Source: Frigidibacter sp.
GTDB lineage: Bacteria; Pseudomonadota; Alphaproteobacteria; Rhodobacterales; Rhodobacteraceae
Reading direction: 5' to 3'
Length of the DNA stretch: 64,000 nucleotides
NCBI RefSeq assembly: GCF_030695035.1
Contig: NZ_JAUYTT010000012.1
Location: forward strand, 186,001 to 250,000
In this document: positions 19,222 through 30,012 of the stretch, piece by piece
How positions within the stretch are numbered: position 1 is the first letter of the stretch
Layout of the letters: the number at the start of each line of letters is the position of its first letter
Notes under the pieces: model-generated
What the model saw: only the letters and a program-made list of their open reading frames with translations
The model's database searches: none
What the model was told of the DNA's origin: nothing
Translations under genes and position numbers: made by a program

Positions 19222-20339
19222 GTCGGGGCTTTCTTGTTCGTGGTCGTGGCGACGGTCTCGACCAGCGCGGCAAGCCGCTCTGCAGCGTCGGGAATGCCGC
19301 AAGACATCGCGGCCCGCGCCATTTGCTGCGCCGCGGCGGGATTGTCCAGCACCAGCGCGATCTGTTCCGCAAGGGAAGCGGGGGTCGCGCGGGACTCGGG
19401 CACCAGAATTGCGGCGCCGGCTTCCACCAGCCCGCGGGCATTGGCGGTCTGGTGATCGCCCGCCGCCGCGGCGAAGGGGATCAGGATCGACGGGCGCCCG
19501 ACCACCGAGATATCGGCAACCGAGGAGGCACCAGAGCGCGAGATCACCAGCTGCGCCTCGGACAGGCGGCGGGGGATGTCGGTGAAGAAGGGTTGCACAT
19601 CGGCATCGATGCCAGCCTCGGCATAGGCGGCCGTCACGCGCGCCATATCCTCGGCCCGGGCCTGATGCGAGACGCGCAGGCGGGTGCGGAGCGGTTCGGG
19701 CAGCGAGGCCAGCGCCGCGGGCACCATATCGGACAGGATGCGCGCGCCCTGGCTGCCGCCGATGGCGAGCACGCTGAGCGGGTAATCCCCAGGCGGAATG
19801 AAGGGCGCGCCGGCCCGCTCCAGCACCGCCGCGCGCACCGGGTTGCCGGTGGGCGTGCCGGCGACGCCCTCGGGCAGGTCGGTCGGCCAGGTGCCACAGG
19901 CAAAGGCATCGACGCGGGTGGCGAAGACCCGGTTGACCTTGCCAAGCACGCCGTTCTGCTCATGGATCATCCGTGGCAGGCGCAGCAGCACCGCCGCCGC
20001 CAGCGCCGGGATCGACGGGTAGCCGCCAAAGCCCACCACCACCGCCGGCCGGTCGCGCCGCATCGCCCGCACCGCCGCAAGCACCCCTGCCCCGATCTTC
20101 AAGGGCGTGCCGACCTTGGCCAATGCCCCGCCTCGCGCGAAGGTGGCCGAGGCGACCTGCTGGATCTGCACCGCTTTCGGAAAGCCGCCCGCATAACGCG
20201 CGCCGCGGTCATCGGTGGACAGCGTCACCCGCCAGCCGCGCGCCAGCATCTCTTCGGCCAGGGCCTGCGCGGGGAACATATGCCCGCCCGTGCCCCCGGC
20301 CGCGATCAGCAGCAGGGGCGGCGTCGCTGCGGGGGCCAT
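19218..20339 (-). CDS. murG: UDP-GlcNAc:undecaprenyl-pyrophosphoryl-MurNAc-pentapeptide transferase MurG
   Basis: MurG (373 residues) makes lipid II from lipid I at the inner face of the membrane. It is a GT-B enzyme: [19 protein letters not shown] (about 6-24) is the N-terminal glycine-rich loop. The second domain opens with [18 protein letters not shown], and the donor site includes [15 protein letters not shown] and [14 protein letters not shown]. It overlaps murC by 4 bp and starts 1 bp after the ftsW stop. Confidence 0.97.
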   Translation of the reverse strand: MAPAATPPLLLIAAGGTGGHMFPAQALAEEMLARGWRVTLSTDDRGARYAGGFPKAVQIQQVASATFARGGALAKVGTPLKIGAGVLAAVRAMRRDRPAVVVGFGGYPSIPALAAAVLLRLPRMIHEQNGVLGKVNRVFATRVDAFACGTWPTDLPEGVAGTPTGNPVRAAVLERAGAPFIPPGDYPLSVLAIGGSQGARILSDMVPAALASLPEPLRTRLRVSHQARAEDMARVTAAYAEAGIDADVQPFFTDIPRRLSEAQLVISRSGASSVADISVVGRPSILIPFAAAAGDHQTANARGLVEAGAAILVPESRATPASLAEQIALVLDNPAAAQQMARAAMSCGIPDAAERLAALVETVATTTNKKAPT

Positions 20340-20340
20340 G

Positions 20341-22624
<2,284 letters not shown>

Positions 22625-22627
22625 GCG

Positions 22628-23182
22628 CTACCGCATGATCCAGGGTTCATCGCGGCCCAGAGCCACAAGATCCTGCGCCCGCGCCGCCGCATCATCGGCC
22701 ATGATGAACTCATCGAGCTGTGGCGGCGGCACGGCCGTGCCGGCCAACATGGCATGAACCTGCCCGCGATGATGCTGGTCATGCAGGAACAGATGCAGCA
22801 GCGTATCGCCGAGGGTTTCCACCTGCACCCGCCCGGTCCGGTGGATCTGCACCAGCAGCCCAAGGTCCTGCGCAACCAGCGCTTCGGCCCGTTCCAGCAG
22901 CCGCATGTCCAGCTTTTCCTGGGCCGCCAGCCAGTCATCCGGGGTGGCGCAGGGGTCCACCTCCGCTTCCGCAGCCTCCGTCCAGACCCCGCCCTCCATC
23001 GCCATCAGATAGAAGGCATCGACCAGCAGCACATGCGCCAGCGTCGCCCGCAGGGACGGGAAAAACGACACCCGCGACGCCTCCCACTCGGCGGTGGGCA
23101 GCGTCGCAATGGCCGCGTGAAGGCGGCGATTGGCCAGCAGGGCGTTGCGGGCCATCTGGCGATAGGGGCGGCAAATATCCAT
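22628..23182 (-). CDS. DinB family protein
   Basis: The 184-residue product (from MDICRPYRQMARN) has the four-helix DinB/YfiT-like fold pattern. His in LRATLAHVLLVDAFYL and two His in the HLFLHDQHHRGQVHAML segment form the expected metal triad. Such proteins often act as thiol-dependent transferases or are uncharacterised damage-induced proteins. A start five codons earlier at 23197 is possible. The gene ends 3 bp from the ldh stop (convergent), and a palindromic element lies just upstream. Confidence 0.85.
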   Translation of the reverse strand: MDICRPYRQMARNALLANRRLHAAIATLPTAEWEASRVSFFPSLRATLAHVLLVDAFYLMAMEGGVWTEAAEAEVDPCATPDDWLAAQEKLDMRLLERAEALVAQDLGLLVQIHRTGRVQVETLGDTLLHLFLHDQHHRGQVHAMLAGTAVPPPQLDEFIMADDAAARAQDLVALGRDEPWIMR

Positions 23183-23234
23183 GCCAAAGGGGATCACGGC
23201 CCGCCCGCGGGGTCAACTCCGCGGATACAGAACC

Positions 23235-23266
23235 CGTATGGAACCCGTATGTATGTCATACATACG
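23235..23266. repeat. GTATGGAACC element (copy 2) with a 21-bp palindrome upstream of the DinB gene
   Basis: CGTATGTATG (23246-23255) and CATACATACG (23257-23266) form a perfect inverted repeat around one base. It is preceded by CGTATGGAACC. The stretch aligns with the reverse complement of the cobS-cobT intergenic hairpin. It is located 50-80 bp upstream of the DinB start codon, so it may be an operator. Confidence 0.6.
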
Positions 23267-23290
23267 ATCTGCCCTAGGCCCCTGCCTTGC

Positions 23291-23356
23291 CCCCATCTTC
23301 TTTGCAAAAATATCCCGGGGGGAGTCGCCAAAGGCGACGGGGGGCAGCGCCCCCCT
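23291..23356 (-). repeat. Terminator-like repeat R2, downstream of yebC
   Basis: On the minus strand a GGGGGGCGCTGCCCCCC-type hairpin and a second stem GTCGCC-tttg-GGCGAC are followed by CCCCCCGGGATATTTTTGC. It comes directly after the yebC stop in the correct orientation to terminate it. Confidence 0.6.
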
Positions 23357-23369
23357 CCCCGGCCAGAGA

Positions 23370-24110
23370 TCAGAGCTGCGCCGCGACGTCTTCCGGGATG
23401 TCGAAGTTATGCGTCACTGCCTGCACATCGTCATCCTCTTCGAGCATGTCGATCAGCCGCATCAGCTTCTGCGCGGTCTCGAGATCGACCTCGGTCAGGG
23501 TCTGCGGCTTCCAGACCAGCTTGGATTCCGAGGACTCGCCGAGGATCGCCTCCAGCTTGTCGGAGACCTCCGACAGGGCCTCGACCTGGCAATAGATCCA
23601 GTGGCCGTCCTCATCGCTTTCGACGTCATCGGCGCCGGCGTCCAGCGCCGCCATCATCACCGTGTCGGCATCCCCGGCGCTGGCCGGATAGGTGATCTCG
23701 CCGACCCGGTCGAAGCTGTGCGAGACCGATCCGGTCTGGCCAAGGTTGCCGCCGCATTTGGTGAAATAGCTGCGCACGTTCGAGGCGGTGCGGTTCAGGT
23801 TGTCGGTCATCGCCTCGACGATGATGGCGATGCCGTTCACGCCGTAGCCTTCATAGCGGATTTCCGAGTAATCCTCGGCGTCCCCGCCCATCGACTTCTT
23901 GATCGCCCGGTCGATCACGTCCTTGGGGCAGGAGACAGCTTTGGCCGCCTTCACCGCCAGCCGCAGGCGCGGGTTCTTGTCGGGGTCGGGGTCGCCCATC
24001 TTGGCGGCCACGGTGATCTCTTTGGCCAGCTTCGAGAACAGCTTGGAGCGCAGCTTGTCCTGCCGCCCCTTGCGGTGCTGGATGTTCGCCCATTTTGAAT
24101 GGCCTGCCAT
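23370..24110 (-). CDS. yebC: YebC/PmpR family protein
   Basis: The 246-residue protein begins [18 protein letters not shown], the hallmark of YebC/TACO1. It has the acidic domain ([19 protein letters not shown]) and the closing [18 protein letters not shown]. Members were named as transcriptional regulators; recent work on the family points to a ribosome-associated role at polyproline stretches, partly overlapping EF-P, which is also encoded in this window. It is a single gene with terminator R2 behind it. Confidence 0.95.
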   Translation of the reverse strand: MAGHSKWANIQHRKGRQDKLRSKLFSKLAKEITVAAKMGDPDPDKNPRLRLAVKAAKAVSCPKDVIDRAIKKSMGGDAEDYSEIRYEGYGVNGIAIIVEAMTDNLNRTASNVRSYFTKCGGNLGQTGSVSHSFDRVGEITYPASAGDADTVMMAALDAGADDVESDEDGHWIYCQVEALSEVSDKLEAILGESSESKLVWKPQTLTEVDLETAQKLMRLIDMLEEDDDVQAVTHNFDIPEDVAAQL

Positions 24111-24204
24111 GACCTTCTCCGTCGCTATCCTGGAAACACGCGCCTCTATAGGCCAGCGGGCGGGGCGACCGCAAGGGAGGGGCGAGAGGGGGAGAGTGGA
24201 GCCC

Positions 24205-24420
24205 TTACTGAAGGCGCTCGGCGATCCACAGCTTGATCAGGGATTGCCGCGTCACGCCCAGATGCCGGGCCTGCTTGTCCAGCCCGTCCACCACCCAGGA
24301 TGGGAAGTCCACATTCACGCGGCGGATCTGGTCATTGGGGCGGCGGGCCTTGGACCAGTCCACCGCCTCGCCGAGGTCTTCGCCAGACTCGAACTTCGCG
24401 TCGAAATCAGCTGCCTTCAT
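24205..24420 (-). CDS. CopG/BrnA-type antitoxin
   Basis: The 71-residue protein has an acidic N-terminus ([20 protein letters not shown]) and a ribbon-helix-helix part, [20 protein letters not shown] followed by [18 protein letters not shown]. It overlaps the upstream BrnT toxin gene by 14 bp, the usual toxin-first order of brnTA. It should bind BrnT and repress the operon. Confidence 0.85.
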   Translation of the reverse strand: MKAADFDAKFESGEDLGEAVDWSKARRPNDQIRRVNVDFPSWVVDGLDKQARHLGVTRQSLIKLWIAERLQ

Positions 24421-24670
24421 AATATCCGATCTCCTCTGTCCGGGCGCGGCGCACCGAGATGATCCGCACCTTGCCGCCCCGCGGTGTCCAGACCGCCACC
24501 CAGTGCCTGCCCTCGATGACCCCGATGGAGAGGAAGCGCGGCTCCTCCTCGGTCTTCGCCGGCGCCTCGAGCATCCAGGGATCTTCCCCCAAGGCTTGCG
24601 CCTCGTCGAAGTCGATGCCGTGCTTGGTCTTGTTCAGGGCGCTCTTGGCGGGGTCATACTCGAACGACAT
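24407..24670 (-). CDS. brnT: BrnT family toxin
   Basis: The 87-residue product matches BrnT, a RelE-fold ribonuclease: FEYDPAKSALNKTKHGIDFDEA at the N-terminus, IGVIEGRHWVAVWTPRGG in the middle, and [18 protein letters not shown] at the C-terminus with the basic catalytic residues. It is the first gene of a two-gene toxin-antitoxin operon, preceded by an AT-rich operator at 24669-24701. Confidence 0.9.
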   Translation of the reverse strand: MSFEYDPAKSALNKTKHGIDFDEAQALGEDPWMLEAPAKTEEEPRFLSIGVIEGRHWVAVWTPRGGKVRIISVRRARTEEIGYYEGS

Positions 24671-24701
24671 ACCGGAAAATGGTATAATAACTATCCATTT
24701 T
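24669..24701 (-). promoter_or_regulatory. brnTA promoter/operator
   Basis: AAAATGG (24676-24682) and CCATTTT (24695-24701) form an inverted repeat, and ATACC/GGTAT (24669-24673/24681-24685) a second one reaching into the start codon. On the minus strand TATTAT (24689-24684) between the arms is a good -10. A ribbon-helix-helix antitoxin dimer would be expected to bind here. Confidence 0.6.
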
Positions 24702-24727
24702 CAAGTGCCGCGGTGAGGGATCGCCCC

Positions 24728-25105
24728 TCAGTCCTTCCAGCCCGGCATCCGCGAGCCAGGGGACAGGAACTTCTGCGTCCGGCCATCGGCCGAAATCACG
24801 GTGACAGTCGCCAGCGGGGCCACCAGATCGCCAAGCACCGGCGCAAGGAAGCTCTGACGCTGGATACGCACATCGAACCGGGCGGGATGCGGGCAGTCGG
24901 TGAACATGCCCTGCCCGCCCTCGGCCTGCATTGCGGCGCGGCAGACGGAGCCGTCGGCGAACCAGACCGTCAGCTTTTGCGAGGTCAGCCCGATGCGGTC
25001 GGCGCGCACCGGGAACGAGCCGGCGCTGAGGGCGGTGCCGAGGACCAGCGCAGGCAGCAGGGCCAACGCAGCGGCGCGGAGGGCGGGTTTGGAAATGCGG
25101 CGCAT
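24728..25105 (-). CDS. Exported protein of unknown function
   Basis: The 125-residue product starts MRRISKPALRAAALALLPAL and has a typical Sec signal peptide with a probable cut after PVRA (about residue 35). The mature part is beta-rich with two Cys (VCRAAMQ and FTDCPHP), likely disulfide-bonded in the periplasm. AGAAGGA lies seven bases before the ATG at 25105. It follows the SLC13 transporter gene after 14 bp, so it could be a periplasmic partner. I do not recognise the family. Confidence 0.65.
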   Translation of the reverse strand: MRRISKPALRAAALALLPALVLGTALSAGSFPVRADRIGLTSQKLTVWFADGSVCRAAMQAEGGQGMFTDCPHPARFDVRIQRQSFLAPVLGDLVAPLATVTVISADGRTQKFLSPGSRMPGWKD

Positions 25106-25119
25106 CGGGGTCATCCTTC

Positions 25120-26898
25120 TCACAGCGGCCACAGGATCGGGATCAGCGCGCAGGCGACGAGCCCTGTCACGATGTTCAGCGGCAGGCCAAGGCGCATGTA
25201 ATCGGTGAAGCGATACCCGCCCGGGCCATAGACCATCGTATTCGTCTGATACCCGATCGGCGTGGCAAAAGCCACCGATGCCGAGAACATCACCGCCACC
25301 ACGAAGGGCCGCGGGTCCATCCCCAGTGTCGCGGCAAGCTCGATGGCGATGGGGGTCAAAATCACGGCGACGGCGTTGTTCGACAGCAGTTCGGTCAGCG
25401 CCTGCCCGAGGAAATAGACGCACAGGATGGTCAGGAACGGCGAGAGTCCCATCAGCCAGGGCGCGACCGCATCCACAATCAGCGTGACCGCGCCCGAATG
25501 GTCGAGCCCTGCGCCCACCGCCAGCATCGCGAAGATCAGCGCCAGCAGGCGGCCGTCGATGAAGGAGAACGCCTCATCCGCGTCGATGCATTGGGTGATC
25601 AGGATCACCGCCACCGCCACCGCCGCCAGCGCCAGGATCGGCGCGGCATCGAACCCCGCCAGCACCACCACGGCGATCAGCGCGCCGACGGCAATGGGCG
25701 CGTTGCGGCGGCGGAACGGCTTGGCGGTGGGGCGCGAGACGTCCACCAGTTCCATGTCGAGCGCGAGGCGCTGGATGTCTTCGGCGGCGCCTTCCAGCAG
25801 CAGTGTGTCGCCCACCCGCACCTCGAGATCATCGAGCTGGCGGCCGATATTCTGGTTTCGCCGGTGCGCGGCCAGCGTGTAGACGCCGTAGCGGCGGCGC
25901 AGGCGCAGCTCGCCCAGGGTGCGGCCAATCATCCGGCAGCCGGGCGAGATCAGCACCTCGACCGTTTCGGTCTGCACGGAACTCAGCTTGTCGACCAGCC
26001 GCAGCGTCTTGCTTTGCTGCAGGTCCAGCAGGTCGGCCATCTCGGTGCGCAAGACCACCCGGTCGCCCGCGGCCAGCACGGCGCTGCCCATGTCGCGCCG
26101 CAAGCTGGCATCGCCGCGCAGCACGTCGATGACCCGGATCCCCTCGCGCTTGAACAGCGGCACGTCGAGCACCGGGGTGCCGATCACGTCGCTGTCTTCG
26201 GGCACGGCGACCTCGGTGAAGTATTTCATCGCCCGGCGGCCGGCGAGCAGGTCGCTCATCGACACGCGGTCGGGCAGCAGCTTGTCTGCGAACAGCGCCA
26301 TGAACACGGCGCCCGACAAGGCCACCGTGATCCCCAGCGGCGCGATTTCGAAGATCGAGAAATGCGCGAGCCCCCGGTCGCGCGCCACCCCGTCGACCAG
26401 CAGGTTGGTCGAGGTGCCGATCAGGGTCAGCATCCCGCCCATGATCGTGAAATAGCTCAGCGGCATCAGCAGCTTGGAGGGCGAGATCGACAGCTTGCGC
26501 GCGATCTGGATCACCACGGGGATCATCACCGCCACCACCGGTGTGTTGTTCATGAAGCCGGACGCGACGACGACGAAGCCGAACAGCATGACGATGGTCA
26601 GCTTGGGCCGGCTGCCGGCATGTTTCTCGACTTCACGGGTCAGCCCGTCGAGCGCGCCGGTGCGTACCAGCCCGCCCATGATCAGGAACATGAAGGCGAT
26701 GGTCCAGGGCGCGGTGTTGGACAGCACCGCCACCGCATCGGCATAGGGCAGCAGCCCGGTCACCAGCATCAGCGCCGCGCCGGCGATGGCGACCACCTCT
26801 GTCGGGAAGATCTCGGTCACGAACAGCACGAACATCCCGGACACGATCACCAGCGCCAGAATGGCCGGGAGCGGCGGGGACAGGGCAAGGTCGAACAT
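25120..26898 (-). CDS. SLC13 family permease with TrkA-C (RCK_C) domains
   Basis: The 592-residue product starts MFDLALSPPLPAILALVIVS. Five or six transmembrane helices are followed by a cytosolic insert with two RCK_C domains (about 205-375, ending in VRVGDTLLLEGAAEDIQR) and a second membrane half. Motifs GTSTNLLVDG (about 161) and GYQTNTMVYGPGGY (about 549-562) are the twin SNT-type signatures of sodium-coupled dicarboxylate/sulfate transporters. The substrate is not determinable. The frame stays open far upstream, but the family start and membrane topology favour 26898. Confidence 0.9.
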   Translation of the reverse strand: MFDLALSPPLPAILALVIVSGMFVLFVTEIFPTEVVAIAGAALMLVTGLLPYADAVAVLSNTAPWTIAFMFLIMGGLVRTGALDGLTREVEKHAGSRPKLTIVMLFGFVVVASGFMNNTPVVAVMIPVVIQIARKLSISPSKLLMPLSYFTIMGGMLTLIGTSTNLLVDGVARDRGLAHFSIFEIAPLGITVALSGAVFMALFADKLLPDRVSMSDLLAGRRAMKYFTEVAVPEDSDVIGTPVLDVPLFKREGIRVIDVLRGDASLRRDMGSAVLAAGDRVVLRTEMADLLDLQQSKTLRLVDKLSSVQTETVEVLISPGCRMIGRTLGELRLRRRYGVYTLAAHRRNQNIGRQLDDLEVRVGDTLLLEGAAEDIQRLALDMELVDVSRPTAKPFRRRNAPIAVGALIAVVVLAGFDAAPILALAAVAVAVILITQCIDADEAFSFIDGRLLALIFAMLAVGAGLDHSGAVTLIVDAVAPWLMGLSPFLTILCVYFLGQALTELLSNNAVAVILTPIAIELAATLGMDPRPFVVAVMFSASVAFATPIGYQTNTMVYGPGGYRFTDYMRLGLPLNIVTGLVACALIPILWPL

Positions 26899-26912
26899 TC
26901 GGGGGCACCTGA

Positions 26913-26960
26913 GGGGAAATTTCCCCCACCTTATGCGGCTTGTGCAGCATCCGCACAAGC
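26913..26960. promoter_or_regulatory. SLC13 upstream palindromes
   Basis: A perfect palindrome GGGGAAATTTCCCC (26913-26926) lies 15 bp upstream of the SLC13 start codon, and a hairpin GCTTGTGC/GCACAAGC (26938-26945/26953-26960) follows. They are in the leader or promoter of the minus-strand transporter gene; one may be an operator. No regulator gene is adjacent. Confidence 0.4.
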
Positions 26961-27032
26961 ACCGGCGCTTTGGACAGGAGGGCCAGAGGGAGCGCCGTTG
27001 CAGGGCCGCCCCGCAAAGTGGCTGTGGGGCGG

Positions 27033-27056
27033 AAAAGCCGCGCGGAAATGCGGCTT
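27033..27056 (-). terminator. Terminator of ymdB
   Basis: On the minus strand AAGCCGC-atttccgc-GCGGCTT is followed by TTCC, starting 7 bp after the ymdB stop. The T-tract is short, so the strength is uncertain. Confidence 0.55.
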
Positions 27057-27062
27057 CGGCGT

Positions 27063-27875
27063 TTAGGGCCGCGCGTCCTGCAGCCGGCCGCCAATGCGGA
27101 TCGGCGTCACGCGTTTGGCAAGGCCGGTGCGGTCGTCGGTCACCACATAGACGCCGGACAGGGTAGCCTCGCCCGCCGCCGGGGTGAAGCGCTCGCGCGG
27201 CATCTGGGTGATGAAGCGGCGCATCGGCTCGGCCTTGTCCATGCCGATGACAGAGTTGTAATCGCCGCACATCCCCGCATCGGTCATGTAGGCGCTGCCC
27301 GCGGGCAGCAGCTGCGCGTCGCCGGTGGGCACATGGGTATGGGTGCCGACGATCAGGCTGGCGCGGCCATCGCACCAATGGCCCATCGCCATCTTCTCGC
27401 TGGTCGCCTCGGCATGGACATCGACGATGCTGGCCTGCGCGAGCCCGCCGAGCGGGTGAGAGCGCAGGGCGGCGTCGATGGCCGAGAACGGATCGTCGAA
27501 GGGCCGCTTCATGAAGACCTGCCCCAGCACCTGCGCGACGAAGACCTTGCGCCCCTGGGTGGCGTTGAACAGCCGTGCGCCCTTGCCCGGCGCCTCGCGG
27601 GCGTAGTTGAGCGGGCGCAGCACCCGCGGCTCCTGCTCGATGAACTGCATCATGTCCTTCTGGTCGAAGGAATGGTCACCCAGTGTGATGCAATCGGCCC
27701 CCGCGGCGAGGATCGCCTTGGCATGATCGCCGGTGAGGCCAACGCCGCTGCTGGCATTCTCGCCATTGACCACGACGAAATCGAGCCCCCATTCGGCACG
27801 CAGCGCCGGGAGCCGTTCGGTGATGGCCGCACGCCCCGCGCGGCCCATGACATCGCCTAGGAAGAGGAGTTTCAT
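27063..27875 (-). CDS. YmdB/TIGR00282 family metallophosphoesterase
   Basis: The 270-residue protein starts MKLLFLGDVMGRAGRAAI. The metal-binding signature is visible as GDVMGR, VVNGENASSG, CITLGDHSFDQKD and later GTHTHVPTGDAQ with TDAGMCGD. Relatives hydrolyse 2',3'-cyclic nucleotides and influence RNA stability and biofilm formation in Bacillus. The start at 27875 is chosen on family grounds over an open frame continuing upstream into copy A of the multi-hairpin element. Confidence 0.92.
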   Translation of the reverse strand: MKLLFLGDVMGRAGRAAITERLPALRAEWGLDFVVVNGENASSGVGLTGDHAKAILAAGADCITLGDHSFDQKDMMQFIEQEPRVLRPLNYAREAPGKGARLFNATQGRKVFVAQVLGQVFMKRPFDDPFSAIDAALRSHPLGGLAQASIVDVHAEATSEKMAMGHWCDGRASLIVGTHTHVPTGDAQLLPAGSAYMTDAGMCGDYNSVIGMDKAEPMRRFITQMPRERFTPAAGEATLSGVYVVTDDRTGLAKRVTPIRIGGRLQDARP

Positions 27876-27935
27876 GGATCCCGGATTAGGCCGGGGAAGG
27901 GGAAAGGGCAAGAGGGGTGGGGGGAGCCCCTCACA

Positions 27936-28218
27936 TTGGCGAAGGCCATCGCCTTCGCCACGTCCAGACATCTCAACTGTCCCGGACGGGCCCCCAAAGG
28001 GCCCGGCCAGCGCCCGCCCTCCCGGCCCGGCCACGGGCCGGGCGTTCTTCCCGGAAACCTTCCACCGGAAGGTTTCTGATCGCTCATCACCCCTCGGCGG
28101 GCGCTTCTCGCCCGCCAGGTCGGGCGCTGTCCTCATACGGTATCTCATTGCCGGCGGCTCCTGGAGACAAGTCGCGCACGGGCGGGGGCGAGGCAGTGCC
28201 TCGCCTGTTCCCGCCCGA
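27936..28218 (-). repeat. Multi-hairpin intergenic element, copy A
   Basis: Read on the minus strand, this 283-bp copy runs: H1 GGCGAGGCA-c-TGCCTCGCC inside GGGCGGG/CCGCCC; a variable 40-bp part; H2 GGCGGGCG/CGCCCGCC; H3 GAAACCTTCC-ggt-GGAAGGTTTC (28054-28076); H4 a CCCGGCC/GGCCGGG cluster; H5 GGGCCC/GGGCCC; H6 TGGCGAAGGC-gatg-GCCTTCGCCA. It fills most of the 402-bp gap between epmA and ymdB. Related copies lie at 38916-39177 and 54372-54649. Two stem pairs in H3 differ from the other copies in a compensating way. Confidence 0.85.
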
Positions 28219-28277
28219 CCCAACGGTCCAAGGTCAGAGACGGGCCAGACGACAATCCAGTCTCAGCCCCTACTCCA

Positions 28278-29324
28278 TCACCCCGCCACCGGCGTCCAGA
28301 TCACGTCATCAATCCGCGGCGCCCCGGTCGCCAGCATCACCAGCCGGTCGAACCCCAAGGCGATACCGCTGGCCGGCGGCATCAGCGCCAGTGCTGCAAG
28401 GAACTCCTCATCCACCGGATAGCGCTCGCCATAGACCCGGGCCTTCTCGTCCATCTCGAGCCCGAAGCGGCGGCGCTGTTCCTCGGGGTTGGTCAGTTCG
28501 CCAAAGCCATTGGCCAGCTCCACCCCGCAGGCGTAAAGCTCGAACCGCTCCGCCAGCCGCGCATCCCCCGGCAACGGGCGGGCCAGCGCCGCCTCGGCCG
28601 CCGGATAGCGGTCGAGAATCGTCATCCGCCCCTGCCCGAGATTGGGCTCCACCTTCTCCACCAGCACGCGCGAGAGCATGTCGGACCAGGTGTCATCCGC
28701 CGCAGACCGCAAGCCGGCCCCCGCCATCTGCGCCGCCAAAGCCGCCGCGTCCGTCCCGCCATCCGGCAAAATCGTCGCCATCAGGTCGATGCCGGCATAG
28801 CGCGCAAAGGCCTCCACCACCCCCAGCCGCTCCGGCACCGCAAACGGATCGCAGCTCCGGTCGCGGAAGCGCAGCTCGGCGCTCCCCGCCGCCCCCGCCG
28901 CCAGCCGCAGCATCGCCGCGCAATCGTCCATCAGCGCCTCATAGGGCTCGCCCACGCGGTACCATTCCAGCATGGTGAACTCGGGGCTGTGCAGCACCCC
29001 CCGCTCGCGGTTGCGCCAGACATGGGCGAAGGCGGCGATCCGCTCCTCCCCCGCCGCCAGCAGCTTCTTCATCGCGAACTCGGGCGAGGTGTGCAGATAC
29101 ATCGGCTGCGCCAGCCCGTCATTGCCGATCATCTGCGTCGCAAAGCCGTGCAGATGCGCCTCATTCCCCGGGCTGACCTGCAGCGCGGCGGGATCGACCT
29201 CCAGAAACCCCTCCCCCGCCAGCCAGCCGCGCAACGCGGCCTGGATCCGCCCCCGCGCCAGCAGCAGCGGGCGGCGATCCGCATGGACATGGGGCGTCCA
29301 CCAGGGCGAGGCAGGTCTGGTCAT
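28278..29324 (-). CDS. epmA: EF-P lysine aminoacylase EpmA (GenX/PoxA), class II lysyl-tRNA synthetase-like
   Basis: The 348-residue product is a lysyl-tRNA synthetase catalytic core without the anticodon domain: class II motif 1 near GFLEVDPAALQVSPGNEAHLH, motif 2 in HVWRNRERGVLHSPEFTMLEWY, motif 3 in GIALGFDRLVMLATG. In E. coli EpmA attaches (R)-beta-lysine to Lys34 of EF-P. It is divergent from efp, 104 bp away. The aminomutase EpmB that makes beta-lysine is not visible in this window. Confidence 0.93.
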   Translation of the reverse strand: MTRPASPWWTPHVHADRRPLLLARGRIQAALRGWLAGEGFLEVDPAALQVSPGNEAHLHGFATQMIGNDGLAQPMYLHTSPEFAMKKLLAAGEERIAAFAHVWRNRERGVLHSPEFTMLEWYRVGEPYEALMDDCAAMLRLAAGAAGSAELRFRDRSCDPFAVPERLGVVEAFARYAGIDLMATILPDGGTDAAALAAQMAGAGLRSAADDTWSDMLSRVLVEKVEPNLGQGRMTILDRYPAAEAALARPLPGDARLAERFELYACGVELANGFGELTNPEEQRRRFGLEMDEKARVYGERYPVDEEFLAALALMPPASGIALGFDRLVMLATGAPRIDDVIWTPVAG

Positions 29325-29428
29325 GACATTCGGCTTTCGGCTGGAGATTTGGCGCGAAATGCGCTAGCTGCGGCGACAAACGCGCGCCTTCTACGACGCG
29401 GCGCCACCAGGAACAAGGAAGTCCCGAC

Positions 29429-29995
29429 GTGAAAGTCATCGCCTCGACCCTGCGCAAGGGCAATGTCGTCGAGCTGGAAGACCGGCTCTATGTCGTTCTG
29501 ACCGCGCAGAATTTCCACCCCGGCAAGGGCACGCCCGTGACCCAGGTGGACATGCGCCGCATCTCGGACGGGGTGAAGGTGTCGGAGCGCTGGCGCACGA
29601 CCGAGCAGGTCGAACGGGCGCATGTCGATGAGCGGGAATATGATTTCCTTTATGAAGACGGCGAGGGCTTCCACTTCATGGAGCCGGTGTCCTACGATCA
29701 GGTCGCCGTCGCCCCCGATGTCGTCGGCGACCAGAAGGTGTTCCTGACCGAAGGGCTGCGGGTATTCCTGAAGACCTATCAGGGCATCGCCATCGCGCTG
29801 GAAGTGCCGCAGAAGCTGACGGTCGAGATTGCCGAGACAGAGCCGGTGATGAAGGGCCAGACCGCGCAATCGTCGTACAAGCCGGCGATGACGACCAGCG
29901 GGTTGCGGGTGATGGTGCCGCCGCATATTAGCGCCGGCACGCGGGTGGTCATCAACACCGAGGACAATTCCTACGTGGAACGCGCGAAGGACTGA
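29429..29995 (+). CDS. efp: Translation elongation factor P
   Basis: EF-P (188 residues) relieves ribosome stalling at polyproline. Three KOW/OB-like domains are visible: an N-terminal part with the modifiable Lys in [13 protein letters not shown] (about 34), a central [16 protein letters not shown] block, and a C-terminal domain ending [19 protein letters not shown]. The start codon is GTG, 7 bp after AAGGAA. epmA lies divergently upstream, so modifier and substrate are neighbours. Confidence 0.97.
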   Translation: MKVIASTLRKGNVVELEDRLYVVLTAQNFHPGKGTPVTQVDMRRISDGVKVSERWRTTEQVERAHVDEREYDFLYEDGEGFHFMEPVSYDQVAVAPDVVGDQKVFLTEGLRVFLKTYQGIAIALEVPQKLTVEIAETEPVMKGQTAQSSYKPAMTTSGLRVMVPPHISAGTRVVINTEDNSYVERAKD

Positions 29996-30012
29996 GGTTC
30001 AGCGCAGCAGGC

